Made by a program: the position numbers and the translations under genes
In this document: piece after piece, positions 1 through 6,226 of the stretch
Numbering within the stretch: the stretch's first letter is position 1
Layout of the letters: every line of letters starts with the position of its first letter
Notes under the pieces: model-generated
What the model saw: only the letters and a program-made list of their open reading frames with translations
Databases searched by the model: none
Told to the model about the DNA's origin: nothing
Assembly (NCBI GenBank): GCA_003543245.1
Contig: DPJB01000023.1
Coordinates: 66,229-92,160 of the forward strand
Length of the DNA stretch: 25,932 nt
Source of the DNA: Moraxellaceae bacterium
GTDB taxonomy: Bacteria > Pseudomonadota > Gammaproteobacteria > Pseudomonadales > Moraxellaceae
Direction of reading: 5' to 3'

Positions 1-623
1 CCCATCTTGCGCATGGACTGCCTGAACTGCGGACGCACCTCATCCCACGAGCGCTCACCCGTGCGGACGCGATCCATTTCAAGATCGTGCATGGCCACGC
101 CCCATTCGAAAATGAGCATCATGATGAACGCCCGCACCGGCTGGAAAAGGTGCTTCACTTTCCATGGCTGCTCTTCGGTCATGCGCAGGATGCCGTAGCC
201 GACATCGCGGTCCTTCCCGATGATGTTGGTATAGGTGTGGTGAATGAAATTGTGCGAGTGGCGCCACTGGTCGCCCGGGCAGGCACTGTCCCATTCGAAA
301 GTGCGGCCACGCAGTTGCGGATCGTTGGTCCAGTCAAACTGGCCATGCATGATGTTGTGGCCGATTTCCATGTTGTCCAGGATCTTTGACAGGCTGAGCA
401 GTGCCACACCCAGTGCAAATGCAACCGGATTGAAGCCCATGAACAGGAAAAGACGGCCACCGATTTCGGCAATGCATTGTACGCGGATCAGGCGACGGAT
501 ATAGGCAAGGTCACTGGCACCAAGATCGGCGCGGATGCGTGCGCGAATGGCATCGAGTTCGGCGCCAAAGGCCTGGCTTTGTGTGGGGCTGAGACGAAGG
601 GTTGCGGCAGCGGTCATAGCCAT
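1..623 (-). CDS. Fatty acid desaturase, second paralog (partial, C-terminus off the window)
   Basis: The minus strand is open from an ATG at 623 to the window edge, about 207 codons with no stop. The product is a membrane di-iron desaturase that would insert a double bond into a fatty acyl chain using O2 and reductant. Two of three histidine boxes are visible: HNIMH followed by GQFDWTNDP, and HSHNFIHH followed by TYTN. The third box (HQIEHH in the neighbour) would lie beyond the edge. The protein is clearly paralogous to the gene at 746-1867, with the same order and spacing of motifs. An AGGTG element lies a few bases before the ATG; a second in-frame ATG at 617 is possible. It lies 122 bp downstream of the other desaturase on the same strand, so it is probably the last gene of the operon, though the leader between them is unusual. 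Substrate and regiospecificity cannot be told. Confidence 0.9.
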   Translation of the reverse strand, partial: MAMTAAATLRLSPTQSQAFGAELDAIRARIRADLGASDLAYIRRLIRVQCIAEIGGRLFLFMGFNPVAFALGVALLSLSKILDNMEIGHNIMHGQFDWTNDPQLRGRTFEWDSACPGDQWRHSHNFIHHTYTNIIGKDRDVGYGILRMTEEQPWKVKHLFQPVRAFIMMLIFEWGVAMHDLEMDRVRTGERSWDEVRPQFRQSMRKM

Positions 624-628
624 GTCGA

Positions 629-726
629 CACCTTTTTTATTTTTATTGTTTTGTTTTGTTTTGTTTTTGCATTTGCGGCCACCCTGGCCGGAAATGCGAA
701 GCGCCCGCTCCAAAGGAGCAGGCGCT
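629..726 (-). repeat. Two adjacent hairpins and an A-rich leader between the desaturase paralogs
   Basis: Inverted repeat A has arms 669-680 and 686-697 with a 5-nt loop and one mismatch in 12 bp. Inverted repeat B has arms 700-711 and 715-726 with a 3-nt AAA loop and one mismatch in 12 bp. In the minus-strand transcript they are followed by a purine-rich, almost structureless tract (A runs broken by single C or T, about 668-629) that leads into the ribosome binding site of the downstream desaturase. No U tract follows either hairpin, so they do not look like intrinsic terminators. They could be an mRNA processing or stabilising element. Confidence 0.6.
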
Positions 727-745
727 GTCAGTGCAGCAGAACGGA

Positions 746-1867
746 TTATGCCACAGCAGCTACATTGCCATTGCCACCGTTCGGCAGTGAAAGACGGAAA
801 ATGCGCTGCACCACGGTGCCAAACTGTTTGCTGAGCGAGCCAGTGTTGTAGGGCAGGCCGTATTTTTCACACAGTGCCTTCACTTCCACAGCCATTTCCG
901 CGTAGCGGTTGGCAGGAATGTCCGGGAACATGTGGTGTTCGATCTGGTGGCTGAGGTTGCCCGACATGATGTGGAACCACTTGCCGCCTTCAAGATTGCT
1001 GGAACCCATCAGCTGGCGCAGGTACCACTCGGCCTTGGTCTCGTTCTCGCACTCTTCTTCCGTGAACATTTCTGCGCCTTCGGTGAAGTGGCCGCAGAAA
1101 ATGATCATGAAGGCCCAGATGTTGCGGATGATGTTGGCGACGAAGTTACCCGCCAGTACCGGCAGGAAGAAGGGACCGGCCAGCGCCGGGAAGGCCACGT
1201 AGTCCTTCACCAGCTGCTTGCGCATCTTCTTCAGGAAATTCTTCACCAGCGGCTTTTTCTCGGCCCACTTCCACTCCGGCTTCATCACATTGGCCAGGTC
1301 GATGTCGTGCACACCCACGCCCCATTCGAAGAAGAGGGCCAGCATGAGCGCGTAGACAGGCTGCGCGAGGTACTTGGGTTCCCATTCCTGCTGGTCGGCC
1401 ATGCGCAGGATGCCGTAGCCGACGTCATGGTCCTTGCCGACGATATTGGTAAAGTGGTGATGCATGTAGTTGTGCGAGTGGCGCCACTGGTCGCCGTCGC
1501 AGACGTTGTCCCATTCGTACTTGCGACCGCGCAGCTCGGGGTCGTTGGTCCAGTCGAACTGGCCGTGCATGACATTGTGGCCGACTTCCATGTTCTCGAG
1601 GATCTTGGCCACGCCCAGTGCACCCACGCCGGCCACCCAGGCCAGCGGATTGACGATGCCGGCGTAGATGCCGACACGGCCGCCGATCTCGAGGCGACGC
1701 TGCAGGCGGATGATGTCCTTGATGTAGTCGAGGTCCTTCTGGCCGAGGTCGGCGGTGATACGGGTGCGGAGTGCATCGATCTCGGCGCCAAAGGCCTCCA
1801 CCTGTTCCTTGGTGAGCTTGCGGCCGATGATGCCGGCGATACGGGTGTTGATGTTCATGCTGGTCAT
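746..1867 (-). CDS. Membrane fatty acid (acyl-CoA/acyl-lipid) desaturase, DesB/DesA3-like
   Basis: A 373-residue integral membrane desaturase. It has the three histidine clusters that bind the di-iron centre: HNVMH at residues 97-101, HSHNYMHHH at 130-138 and HQIEHH at 307-312, with an extra conserved-looking His at 260. Hydrophobic stretches near residues 63-90, 170-185 and 225-260 fit membrane segments. The start at 1867 has an AGGAG element 8 bases upstream. The gene lies 81 bp after the reductase gene and probably forms an operon with it, as in Pseudomonas desC-desB and the mycobacterial DesA3/Rv3230c pair, where the reductase supplies electrons. By that precedent it would desaturate saturated acyl-CoA under the divergent TetR regulator. 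Family assignment is firm; the delta-9 position and the acyl-CoA substrate are inferred from context. Confidence 0.92.
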   Translation of the reverse strand: MTSMNINTRIAGIIGRKLTKEQVEAFGAEIDALRTRITADLGQKDLDYIKDIIRLQRRLEIGGRVGIYAGIVNPLAWVAGVGALGVAKILENMEVGHNVMHGQFDWTNDPELRGRKYEWDNVCDGDQWRHSHNYMHHHFTNIVGKDHDVGYGILRMADQQEWEPKYLAQPVYALMLALFFEWGVGVHDIDLANVMKPEWKWAEKKPLVKNFLKKMRKQLVKDYVAFPALAGPFFLPVLAGNFVANIIRNIWAFMIIFCGHFTEGAEMFTEEECENETKAEWYLRQLMGSSNLEGGKWFHIMSGNLSHQIEHHMFPDIPANRYAEMAVEVKALCEKYGLPYNTGSLSKQFGTVVQRIFRLSLPNGGNGNVAAVA

Positions 1868-1948
1868 GTCAGGTACTCCTGTATTCCCTTAACCGTTTTG
1901 TTGGCCGGCTGCTGTATGTGGTGCAGGCCGGCCGTACTGGTGTTGTGC

Positions 1949-3037
1949 TTAAAGTTCGATGGTCACGGGCGTGACGGGCACGCTCACGCAGATGGCGATG
2001 TCTTCTTCGCCGTCACCGGAAAGTTCACCGGTGCGGATGTCGCGAACCTGACCGGCCAGCTTGCGGCAGGTGCAGGTGCGACAGATGCCCTGGCGGCAAC
2101 CGGTATTCGGGGTGAGACCGGCCGCTTCGGCCGTATCAAGAATGGTGCGGTTGGCCGGGGCAGTGCTGGTGACGGCGCTGTCGGCAAAGCGGATTGGCTG
2201 GCCTTCGCCACCATCCACGACAACTGGCAGGGTGACAGCCTGGAAACGTTCCAGCGTCAGCCGCTCGTACTGGCCGGCATTGCTCCAGTGGTTTTCGACG
2301 GCGCTGATCAGACCGGTCGGGCCGCAGACAAATGCACGGGCGGCACTGATGTCACAGCCGGTGGCCTTGAGGTGGGCTTCCGAGAAATGGCCGCTGAGGC
2401 TGCCCGTTTCCTTGCCACGAGTGACCACCAGATGCAGCTTCACATTCGGGCAGGTTGCCTCGATCTGCTTGAGGTGGCCGAGAAAAATGGCTTCCGGGCT
2501 GGAAGGTACATAATAGAGAATGTCGACCTTGCCAGCGTGACCCTCGGCGACCAGCTGATCGACCAGGGCGCGGACCGGGGTAATGCCGCTGCCACCGGCA
2601 ATGAACAGGAACGGCGCGCTGCGATCGGCCGGCAGGACAAAGTCACCTGCGGGGGCGCCCAGCTCGACAATGTCGCCACTCCAGACGGTTTCGTTGGCCC
2701 ATCTGGAGACGATGCCGCCGTCATGTGCCTGGATGGTGACAACCGGGCAGCCGGCTTCCACGCCTGAAATGGTGAAGCAGCGGGTGTAGCGGCGGCCGTT
2801 GATGGCTACGGTAAAGGGTACATACTGGCCGGGCACGTGGGCGGACCAGCGGTGATTGGGTTCCAGCACCAGTGAGACGGCACGGTCGGTCTCCTGGTGA
2901 GCAGCCTTGATCGAGGCCTTGATGGCCGTGCCGCCTACGCGAGGGGCAAGGAATTCGAGGTATGTTTCAGCGCGGTGCGGCCAGGTCAGTACCTGGGCCA
3001 GCGGGCTTTTGAGGGCGCGGTCGATGAGGTTCAGCAT
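1949..3037 (-). CDS. Ferredoxin reductase with fused 2Fe-2S domain, desaturase electron donor (DesC-like)
   Basis: A 362-residue flavin reductase fused to a plant-type ferredoxin. The FAD-binding domain carries the RxYT-type motif RRYTRCFTIS at residues 82-91. The NAD(P)-binding domain has GGSGITP at 148-154 and CGP at 238-240. The C-terminal 2Fe-2S domain has cysteines 314, 319, 322 and 350 in CX4CX2CX27C spacing. It should pass electrons from NAD(P)H through FAD and the iron-sulfur cluster to the di-iron desaturase. AAGGAG lies 8 bases before the ATG at 3037. It is the first gene of the minus-strand desaturase operon and faces a TetR-type gene across a 198-bp control region. The architecture matches Pseudomonas desC (beside desB and desT) and mycobacterial Rv3230c. 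The same reductase probably serves both desaturase paralogs, since no second reductase is visible. Confidence 0.9.
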   Translation of the reverse strand: MLNLIDRALKSPLAQVLTWPHRAETYLEFLAPRVGGTAIKASIKAAHQETDRAVSLVLEPNHRWSAHVPGQYVPFTVAINGRRYTRCFTISGVEAGCPVVTIQAHDGGIVSRWANETVWSGDIVELGAPAGDFVLPADRSAPFLFIAGGSGITPVRALVDQLVAEGHAGKVDILYYVPSSPEAIFLGHLKQIEATCPNVKLHLVVTRGKETGSLSGHFSEAHLKATGCDISAARAFVCGPTGLISAVENHWSNAGQYERLTLERFQAVTLPVVVDGGEGQPIRFADSAVTSTAPANRTILDTAEAAGLTPNTGCRQGICRTCTCRKLAGQVRDIRTGELSGDGEEDIAICVSVPVTPVTIEL

Positions 3038-3087
3038 CGCGGGGCTCCTTGCGTGCCAGAGGTGGCAGGCGGTTGTGATTTATGTGT

Positions 3088-3105
3088 TGTGAACACGTGT
3101 TCACA
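3088..3105. promoter_or_regulatory. Perfect 18-bp palindrome, candidate DesT/FabR-type operator 1
   Basis: TGTGAACACGTGTTCACA is a perfect 18-bp inverted repeat in the divergent region between the reductase operon and the TetR gene. Its inner 10 bases are identical to those of the second palindrome 40 bp away. It sits immediately downstream of a possible minus-strand promoter (-35 TTGACT at 3133-3128, 17-bp spacer, -10 TTTCAT at 3110-3105), so a bound repressor would cover the -10 and start site. TetR-family DesT/FabR proteins bind such palindromes in desaturase promoters. The assignment here is inferred from position and symmetry. Confidence 0.75.
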
Positions 3106-3122
3106 TGAAACAACTTGGCTTG

Positions 3123-3150
3123 ATTTTAGTCAACACGTGTTCACTAAAAT
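3123..3150. promoter_or_regulatory. 28-bp imperfect palindrome, candidate DesT/FabR-type operator 2
   Basis: This palindrome has 14-base half sites with a single mismatched pair (3131/3142) around the core AACACGTGTT. Its centre lies exactly 40 bp from that of operator 1, close to four helical turns, so two dimers would sit on the same face of the DNA. It overlaps the candidate TTGACT -35 and an alternative -10 (TTTAGT, 3148-3143) of the minus-strand operon. Confidence 0.72.
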
Positions 3151-3170
3151 TCTGATGAGTGGCTAGTTAG

Positions 3171-3184
3171 TTGATTTGCATCAA
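3171..3184. promoter_or_regulatory. Perfect FNR/Anr box in the desaturase-desT divergent region
   Basis: TTGAT-TTGC-ATCAA matches the full FNR/Anr consensus TTGATN4ATCAA on both arms. Its centre (3177.5) is at -41.5 from a start predicted by the minus-strand -10 TTTAGT (3148-3143), the geometry of class II activation of the reductase-desaturase operon. Relative to a possible plus-strand -10 (TAGGAT, 3200-3205) for the TetR gene it would sit near -34.5, which would fit blocking. A GTGTTCACA half operator also lies at 3211-3219, just before the TetR gene. Confidence 0.68.
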
Positions 3185-3235
3185 ATTTACCGGCAGGGAT
3201 AGGATTGTCGGTGTTCACAAAGGCGGGTTTTTGTA

Positions 3236-3910
3236 ATGGCTGTTTACAAAAGGAAGGGCAAGGAAGGGGAAGCTGGCGAGGAGTCAGGTGGCCACGAGGC
3301 GCGACGCTCCAAGACCCGGCAGGCCCTGATTGAGGCATCGCTCGACCTGATGGCAGAGGACCGGACGTTTTCCAGTCTGAGCCTGCGTGAGGTGACCAAG
3401 GCGGCGGGTGTGGTGCCGGCGGCGTTCTATCGCCACTTTCGCGGCATGGACAGTCTGGGTCTGGAGCTGGTGGACGAGTCGTTTCGTGCCCTGCGCGCCC
3501 GCATGCGGGAAGTACGGGCGACGCCCTTGCCGGCCGAGAAGATCATTCGCTCGTCCATGACCACCTATGTGCGTTATGTGCGCGAGCAGCACCGCTATTT
3601 CCGGTTTGCCATCCGGGAATACTTTTCCGGCAGTACCACTACGCGCATGGCCATCCGCAACGAAATCCGCCTGTTCGTGAGCGAGCTGGCCACCGATCTG
3701 GCGCTGTTGGTGCCGGATCGTCGCATCACCAGCATTGACCTGCAGATGATTGCGCAGATGGTGGTGAACAACATGGTGATGATTACCGAGCAGGTGCTGG
3801 AACTGCCGGCCGAGCGGCCGGAGGCAGAGCAGGATGTGATTGATCAGGCGGCCAAGCAGTTGCGCGTGATTTTTCTGGGTGTGGGGCAATGGAACAAGGC
3901 CCAGGGCTGA
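3236..3910 (+). CDS. TetR-family regulator of unsaturated fatty acid synthesis (DesT/FabR-like)
   Basis: A 224-residue TetR-type repressor. The N-terminal DNA-binding domain spans about residues 25-75, with the helix-turn-helix near 48-69 (LSLREVTKAAGV, then FYRHFRGMDSLG). This closely resembles the FabR/DesT subgroup, in which SLREV, FYRHF and LGL..VDES recur. The first 22 residues are a charged, low-complexity extension. In Pseudomonas, DesT senses the ratio of saturated to unsaturated acyl-CoA and controls the divergent desCB operon. The identical gene layout and the two palindromes in the intergenic region support the same role here. The gene is convergent with ubiX, whose stop codon lies 20 bp away. 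Family is certain; DesT rather than FabR is inferred from the neighbouring desaturase genes. Confidence 0.88.
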   Translation: MAVYKRKGKEGEAGEESGGHEARRSKTRQALIEASLDLMAEDRTFSSLSLREVTKAAGVVPAAFYRHFRGMDSLGLELVDESFRALRARMREVRATPLPAEKIIRSSMTTYVRYVREQHRYFRFAIREYFSGSTTTRMAIRNEIRLFVSELATDLALLVPDRRITSIDLQMIAQMVVNNMVMITEQVLELPAERPEAEQDVIDQAAKQLRVIFLGVGQWNKAQG

Positions 3911-3929
3911 GCCCGGGTATGGGCCAGGC

Positions 3930-4547
3930 TCAGGCCGGATCGCCCCAGCGCGGCCCGAGCGTGTGGCTCACGCCCAGCTGGTCGAGCATGCGGGCAACGA
4001 CCTGATCGACGAGGTCGCTGATGGTTTGTGGCCGGTGATAAAAGCCCGGGGCAGCCGGCATGATCATGGCACCCAGTCGCGCCAGCCGGGTCATGTTGTC
4101 CAGATGGATTTCTGAAAACGGCATTTCGCGCGGGACCAGCAGCAGCTGGCCGCGCTCCTTGATGATCACGTCGGCGGCACGCTCAATCAGGTTGTCACTC
4201 ATGCCGTGGGCGATGGCGGCCAGTGTGCCCATGCTGCAGGGGCAGATGACCATGCGCCGGGGTGCCGCAGAGCCGGAGGCCACCGGCGAAAACCAGTCGT
4301 GCGGGCTGTACAGCTGCAGTTGTGCCGGCGTTGCCCCGACGCGCTCGTGCACGGCGTCCGCCAGCGCGGTGGCGTCTTCGGGCAGCTGCCAGCCGGTTTC
4401 CTGCGGGATCACGACCCGGGCGGCATCGGACAGCAGCAGGTAAACGGTTTCACCTGCGGCCAGCAGACACTCCAGCAGGCGCAGGGCGTAGGGCGCGCCA
4501 CTGGCGCCCGTGATGGCCAGGGTGATGGCGGTACGCGACTGCGCCAT
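3930..4547 (-). CDS. ubiX: Flavin prenyltransferase UbiX
   Basis: A 205-residue protein of the UbiX/Pad1 flavoprotein family. It prenylates FMN with dimethylallyl phosphate to make prenyl-FMN, the cofactor required by UbiD. Visible signatures are the N-terminal TGASGAPYA loop (residues 13-21), the CPCSMGTLAAIAHG segment, DNLIERAADV, and the KERGQLLLVPRE stretch followed by MPFSEIHLDNM, all typical of the family. Length is usual. The start at 4547 has a strong GGGAGGA ribosome binding site. It is divergent from ubiD, separated by 124 bp, so cofactor synthesis and the enzyme that uses it are paired. Identification is secure. Confidence 0.96.
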   Translation of the reverse strand: MAQSRTAITLAITGASGAPYALRLLECLLAAGETVYLLLSDAARVVIPQETGWQLPEDATALADAVHERVGATPAQLQLYSPHDWFSPVASGSAAPRRMVICPCSMGTLAAIAHGMSDNLIERAADVIIKERGQLLLVPREMPFSEIHLDNMTRLARLGAMIMPAAPGFYHRPQTISDLVDQVVARMLDQLGVSHTLGPRWGDPA

Positions 4548-4603
4548 GGCAATCCTCCCATATCAAAGACAGCCCACCCTACTCCTGCTCTCGGCCTGCG
4601 GCC

Positions 4604-4651
4604 TTGATGCATGTCATTCCCTGCGCCGGCACAGCCGCTATGCTGCCAAGG
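4604..4651 (+). promoter_or_regulatory. Candidate ubiD promoter with degenerate FNR/Anr site
   Basis: TTGAT-GCAT-GTCAT at 4604-4617 matches 8 of the 10 specified bases of the FNR/Anr consensus. A TATGCT hexamer at 4639-4644 predicts a start near 4651, placing the site centre at -40.5, within one base of the usual -41.5. The ubiD ATG follows at 4672. No good -35 hexamer is seen at 17 bp. This is a pattern-based prediction only. Confidence 0.4.
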
Positions 4652-4671
4652 CCGTCAAGCGGGAGCCGGGG

Positions 4672-6159
4672 ATGCCAGTGTTTAATGATCTGCGCCAGTT
4701 CATGGCGTTTCTGGAGCAGCGCAACGCGCTGGTGCGCGTACGCCAGCCGGTGTCGCCGCAACTGGAAATTACCGAGGTGGCACGCCGTACCCTGAAGGCT
4801 GGCGGCCCTGCCCTGCTGTTTGAAAAGCCGGGCCAGCACACGGTGCCGTTGCTGGCCAATCTGTTCGGTACCCGCGAGCGCGTGGCGTGGGGGCTGGGTC
4901 TGGGTGGCGAGGGCGAGCTGCAGGCCTTCGGTGAAAAACTGGCGGCCCTGCGCGAGCCGGCGCCACCGAAAGGCGCGAAGGATTTGTGGGCAGCGTTGCC
5001 CATGGTGCGGCAGGCGCTGCACATGAACGTGAAGGAAGTGCGGCAGGCGCCGGTGCAGGAGTGCGTGTGGCAGGGCGATGACCTGGATCTCGGGCGCCTG
5101 CCCGTCCAGACCTGCTGGCCGGGCGATGCCGGTCCCCTGATTACCTGGCCGCTGGTGATCACGCGCGGGCCGCGTCAGGAACGCCAGAATGCCGGCGTGT
5201 ATCGCCTGCAGGTGATCGGGCGCAACCGCCTCATCATGCGCTGGCTGGCACACCGTGGCGGTGCTCAGGATTACCGGGACTGGTGTGCACAGTTTCCGGA
5301 GCGGCCGTTTCCGGTCGCGATTGCCATCGGTGCCGATCCGGCCACCATTCTTGCGGCGGTCATGCCGATTCCCGATCACCTCTCCGAGTTTGCCTTTGCC
5401 GGCTTGCTGCGCGGCGCCAAAACCGAAATGGTGGCGGCACAAACGGTGGACCTGATGGTGCCGGCGCAGGCGGAATTCATTCTGGAAGGATTCATCCATC
5501 CCAACGACACGGCCCCGGAAGGTCCCTTTGGCGACCACACCGGGTACTACAACGAAGTCGACAGTTTTCCGGTGGTCACGCTGACACGCATCACGCACCG
5601 GCGCGACCCGGTCTATCTCAGTACCTACACCGGGCGACCACCGGATGAACCGGCCATTCTCGGCTCGGCACTCAATGACGTGTTTGTGCCCATCCTGAAA
5701 AAACAGTTTCCGGAAATTGTCGATTTTCACCTGCCGCCGGAAGCGTGTTCCTACCGCATGGCGGTGGTGAGCATCCGCAAGGAATATCCGGGTCATGCAC
5801 GGCGCATCATGATGGGTGTCTGGTCAACGTTGCGGCAGTTTCTCTACACGAAATACATCATCGTGACGGATGCCGATGTGGATGTGCGTGACTGGGGCGA
5901 TGTGATGTGGGCGCTGAGTACGCGCACGGACCCGCGCCGAGATGCAATGCTGGTGGACAACTCGCCGATTGATTATCTGGATTTTGCCTCACCGGTCAGC
6001 GGGCTGGGGGCCAAGATGGGCATTGATGCCACCGAGAAATGGCCGGGTGAAACCGACCGGGAGTGGGGGCGTGTCATCCGCCCGGATGCGCGGGTCAAGG
6101 AAACGATTGATCGCCTGTGGCCGCAGCTGGGCATTCCGCTGCGACCGCACCGGTCTTGA
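4672..6159 (+). CDS. ubiD: 4-hydroxy-3-polyprenylbenzoate decarboxylase UbiD
   Basis: A 495-residue prenyl-FMN-dependent decarboxylase that removes the carboxyl group of 4-hydroxy-3-polyprenylbenzoate in ubiquinone synthesis. Family segments are continuous: FNDLRQF near the N-terminus, LEITEVARR, GGPALLFEKP, TCWPGDAGPLITWPLV, IMRWLAHRGGA, GADPATILAA, TAPEGPFGDHTGYYNEVDSF (acidic active-site region), YTGRPPDEPA, LKKQFPEIVDF and PIDYLDFASPVSGLG. The frame is open further upstream, but the ATG at 4672 has GGGAG just before it and gives a protein aligning with E. coli UbiD from the conserved NDLR segment onward. It is divergent from ubiX, and its stop codon is overlapped by the FNR/Anr box of the next transcription unit. 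Since UbiD acts in both aerobic and anaerobic branches, it fits beside ubiUV. Confidence 0.97.
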   Translation: MPVFNDLRQFMAFLEQRNALVRVRQPVSPQLEITEVARRTLKAGGPALLFEKPGQHTVPLLANLFGTRERVAWGLGLGGEGELQAFGEKLAALREPAPPKGAKDLWAALPMVRQALHMNVKEVRQAPVQECVWQGDDLDLGRLPVQTCWPGDAGPLITWPLVITRGPRQERQNAGVYRLQVIGRNRLIMRWLAHRGGAQDYRDWCAQFPERPFPVAIAIGADPATILAAVMPIPDHLSEFAFAGLLRGAKTEMVAAQTVDLMVPAQAEFILEGFIHPNDTAPEGPFGDHTGYYNEVDSFPVVTLTRITHRRDPVYLSTYTGRPPDEPAILGSALNDVFVPILKKQFPEIVDFHLPPEACSYRMAVVSIRKEYPGHARRIMMGVWSTLRQFLYTKYIIVTDADVDVRDWGDVMWALSTRTDPRRDAMLVDNSPIDYLDFASPVSGLGAKMGIDATEKWPGETDREWGRVIRPDARVKETIDRLWPQLGIPLRPHRS

Positions 6160-6204
6160 TCGGGATCAAGGGTTATTACAGACACCTGCTCTACCCTTCC
6201 GGCA
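6155..6204 (+). promoter_or_regulatory. Predicted Anr/FNR class II promoter of ubiUV
   Basis: A perfect FNR/Anr box, TTGAT-CGGG-ATCAA (6156-6169), extends to a 16-bp palindrome at 6155-6170 and overlaps the last codons of ubiD. Downstream, TACCCT at 6192-6197 keeps the key T, A and T of a -10 hexamer and predicts a start at 6204. That puts the box centre at exactly -41.5, the standard position for FNR class II activation. The ubiU start follows about 23 bases later. E. coli ubiUV is known to be FNR-controlled, which agrees. Confidence 0.78.
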
Positions 6205-6226
6205 CAGCAGGTAACGGGTGAAAAAA

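Noticed and set aside
669..726. Hairpins between the desaturases as intrinsic terminators
   Set aside because: On the minus strand they are followed by A-rich, not U-rich, sequence, and on the plus strand there is no gene to terminate.
932..2767. Plus-strand open frame of 611 codons antisense to the reductase and desaturase genes
   Set aside because: It lies entirely opposite two genes with intact family motifs. Its product is low-complexity (Asp/Gly/Ala/Val-rich) as expected for the antisense of high-GC coding DNA.
4579..5796. Minus-strand open frame of 405 codons
   Set aside because: It is antisense to ubiD, which has full-length family similarity, and shows no recognisable motif of its own.
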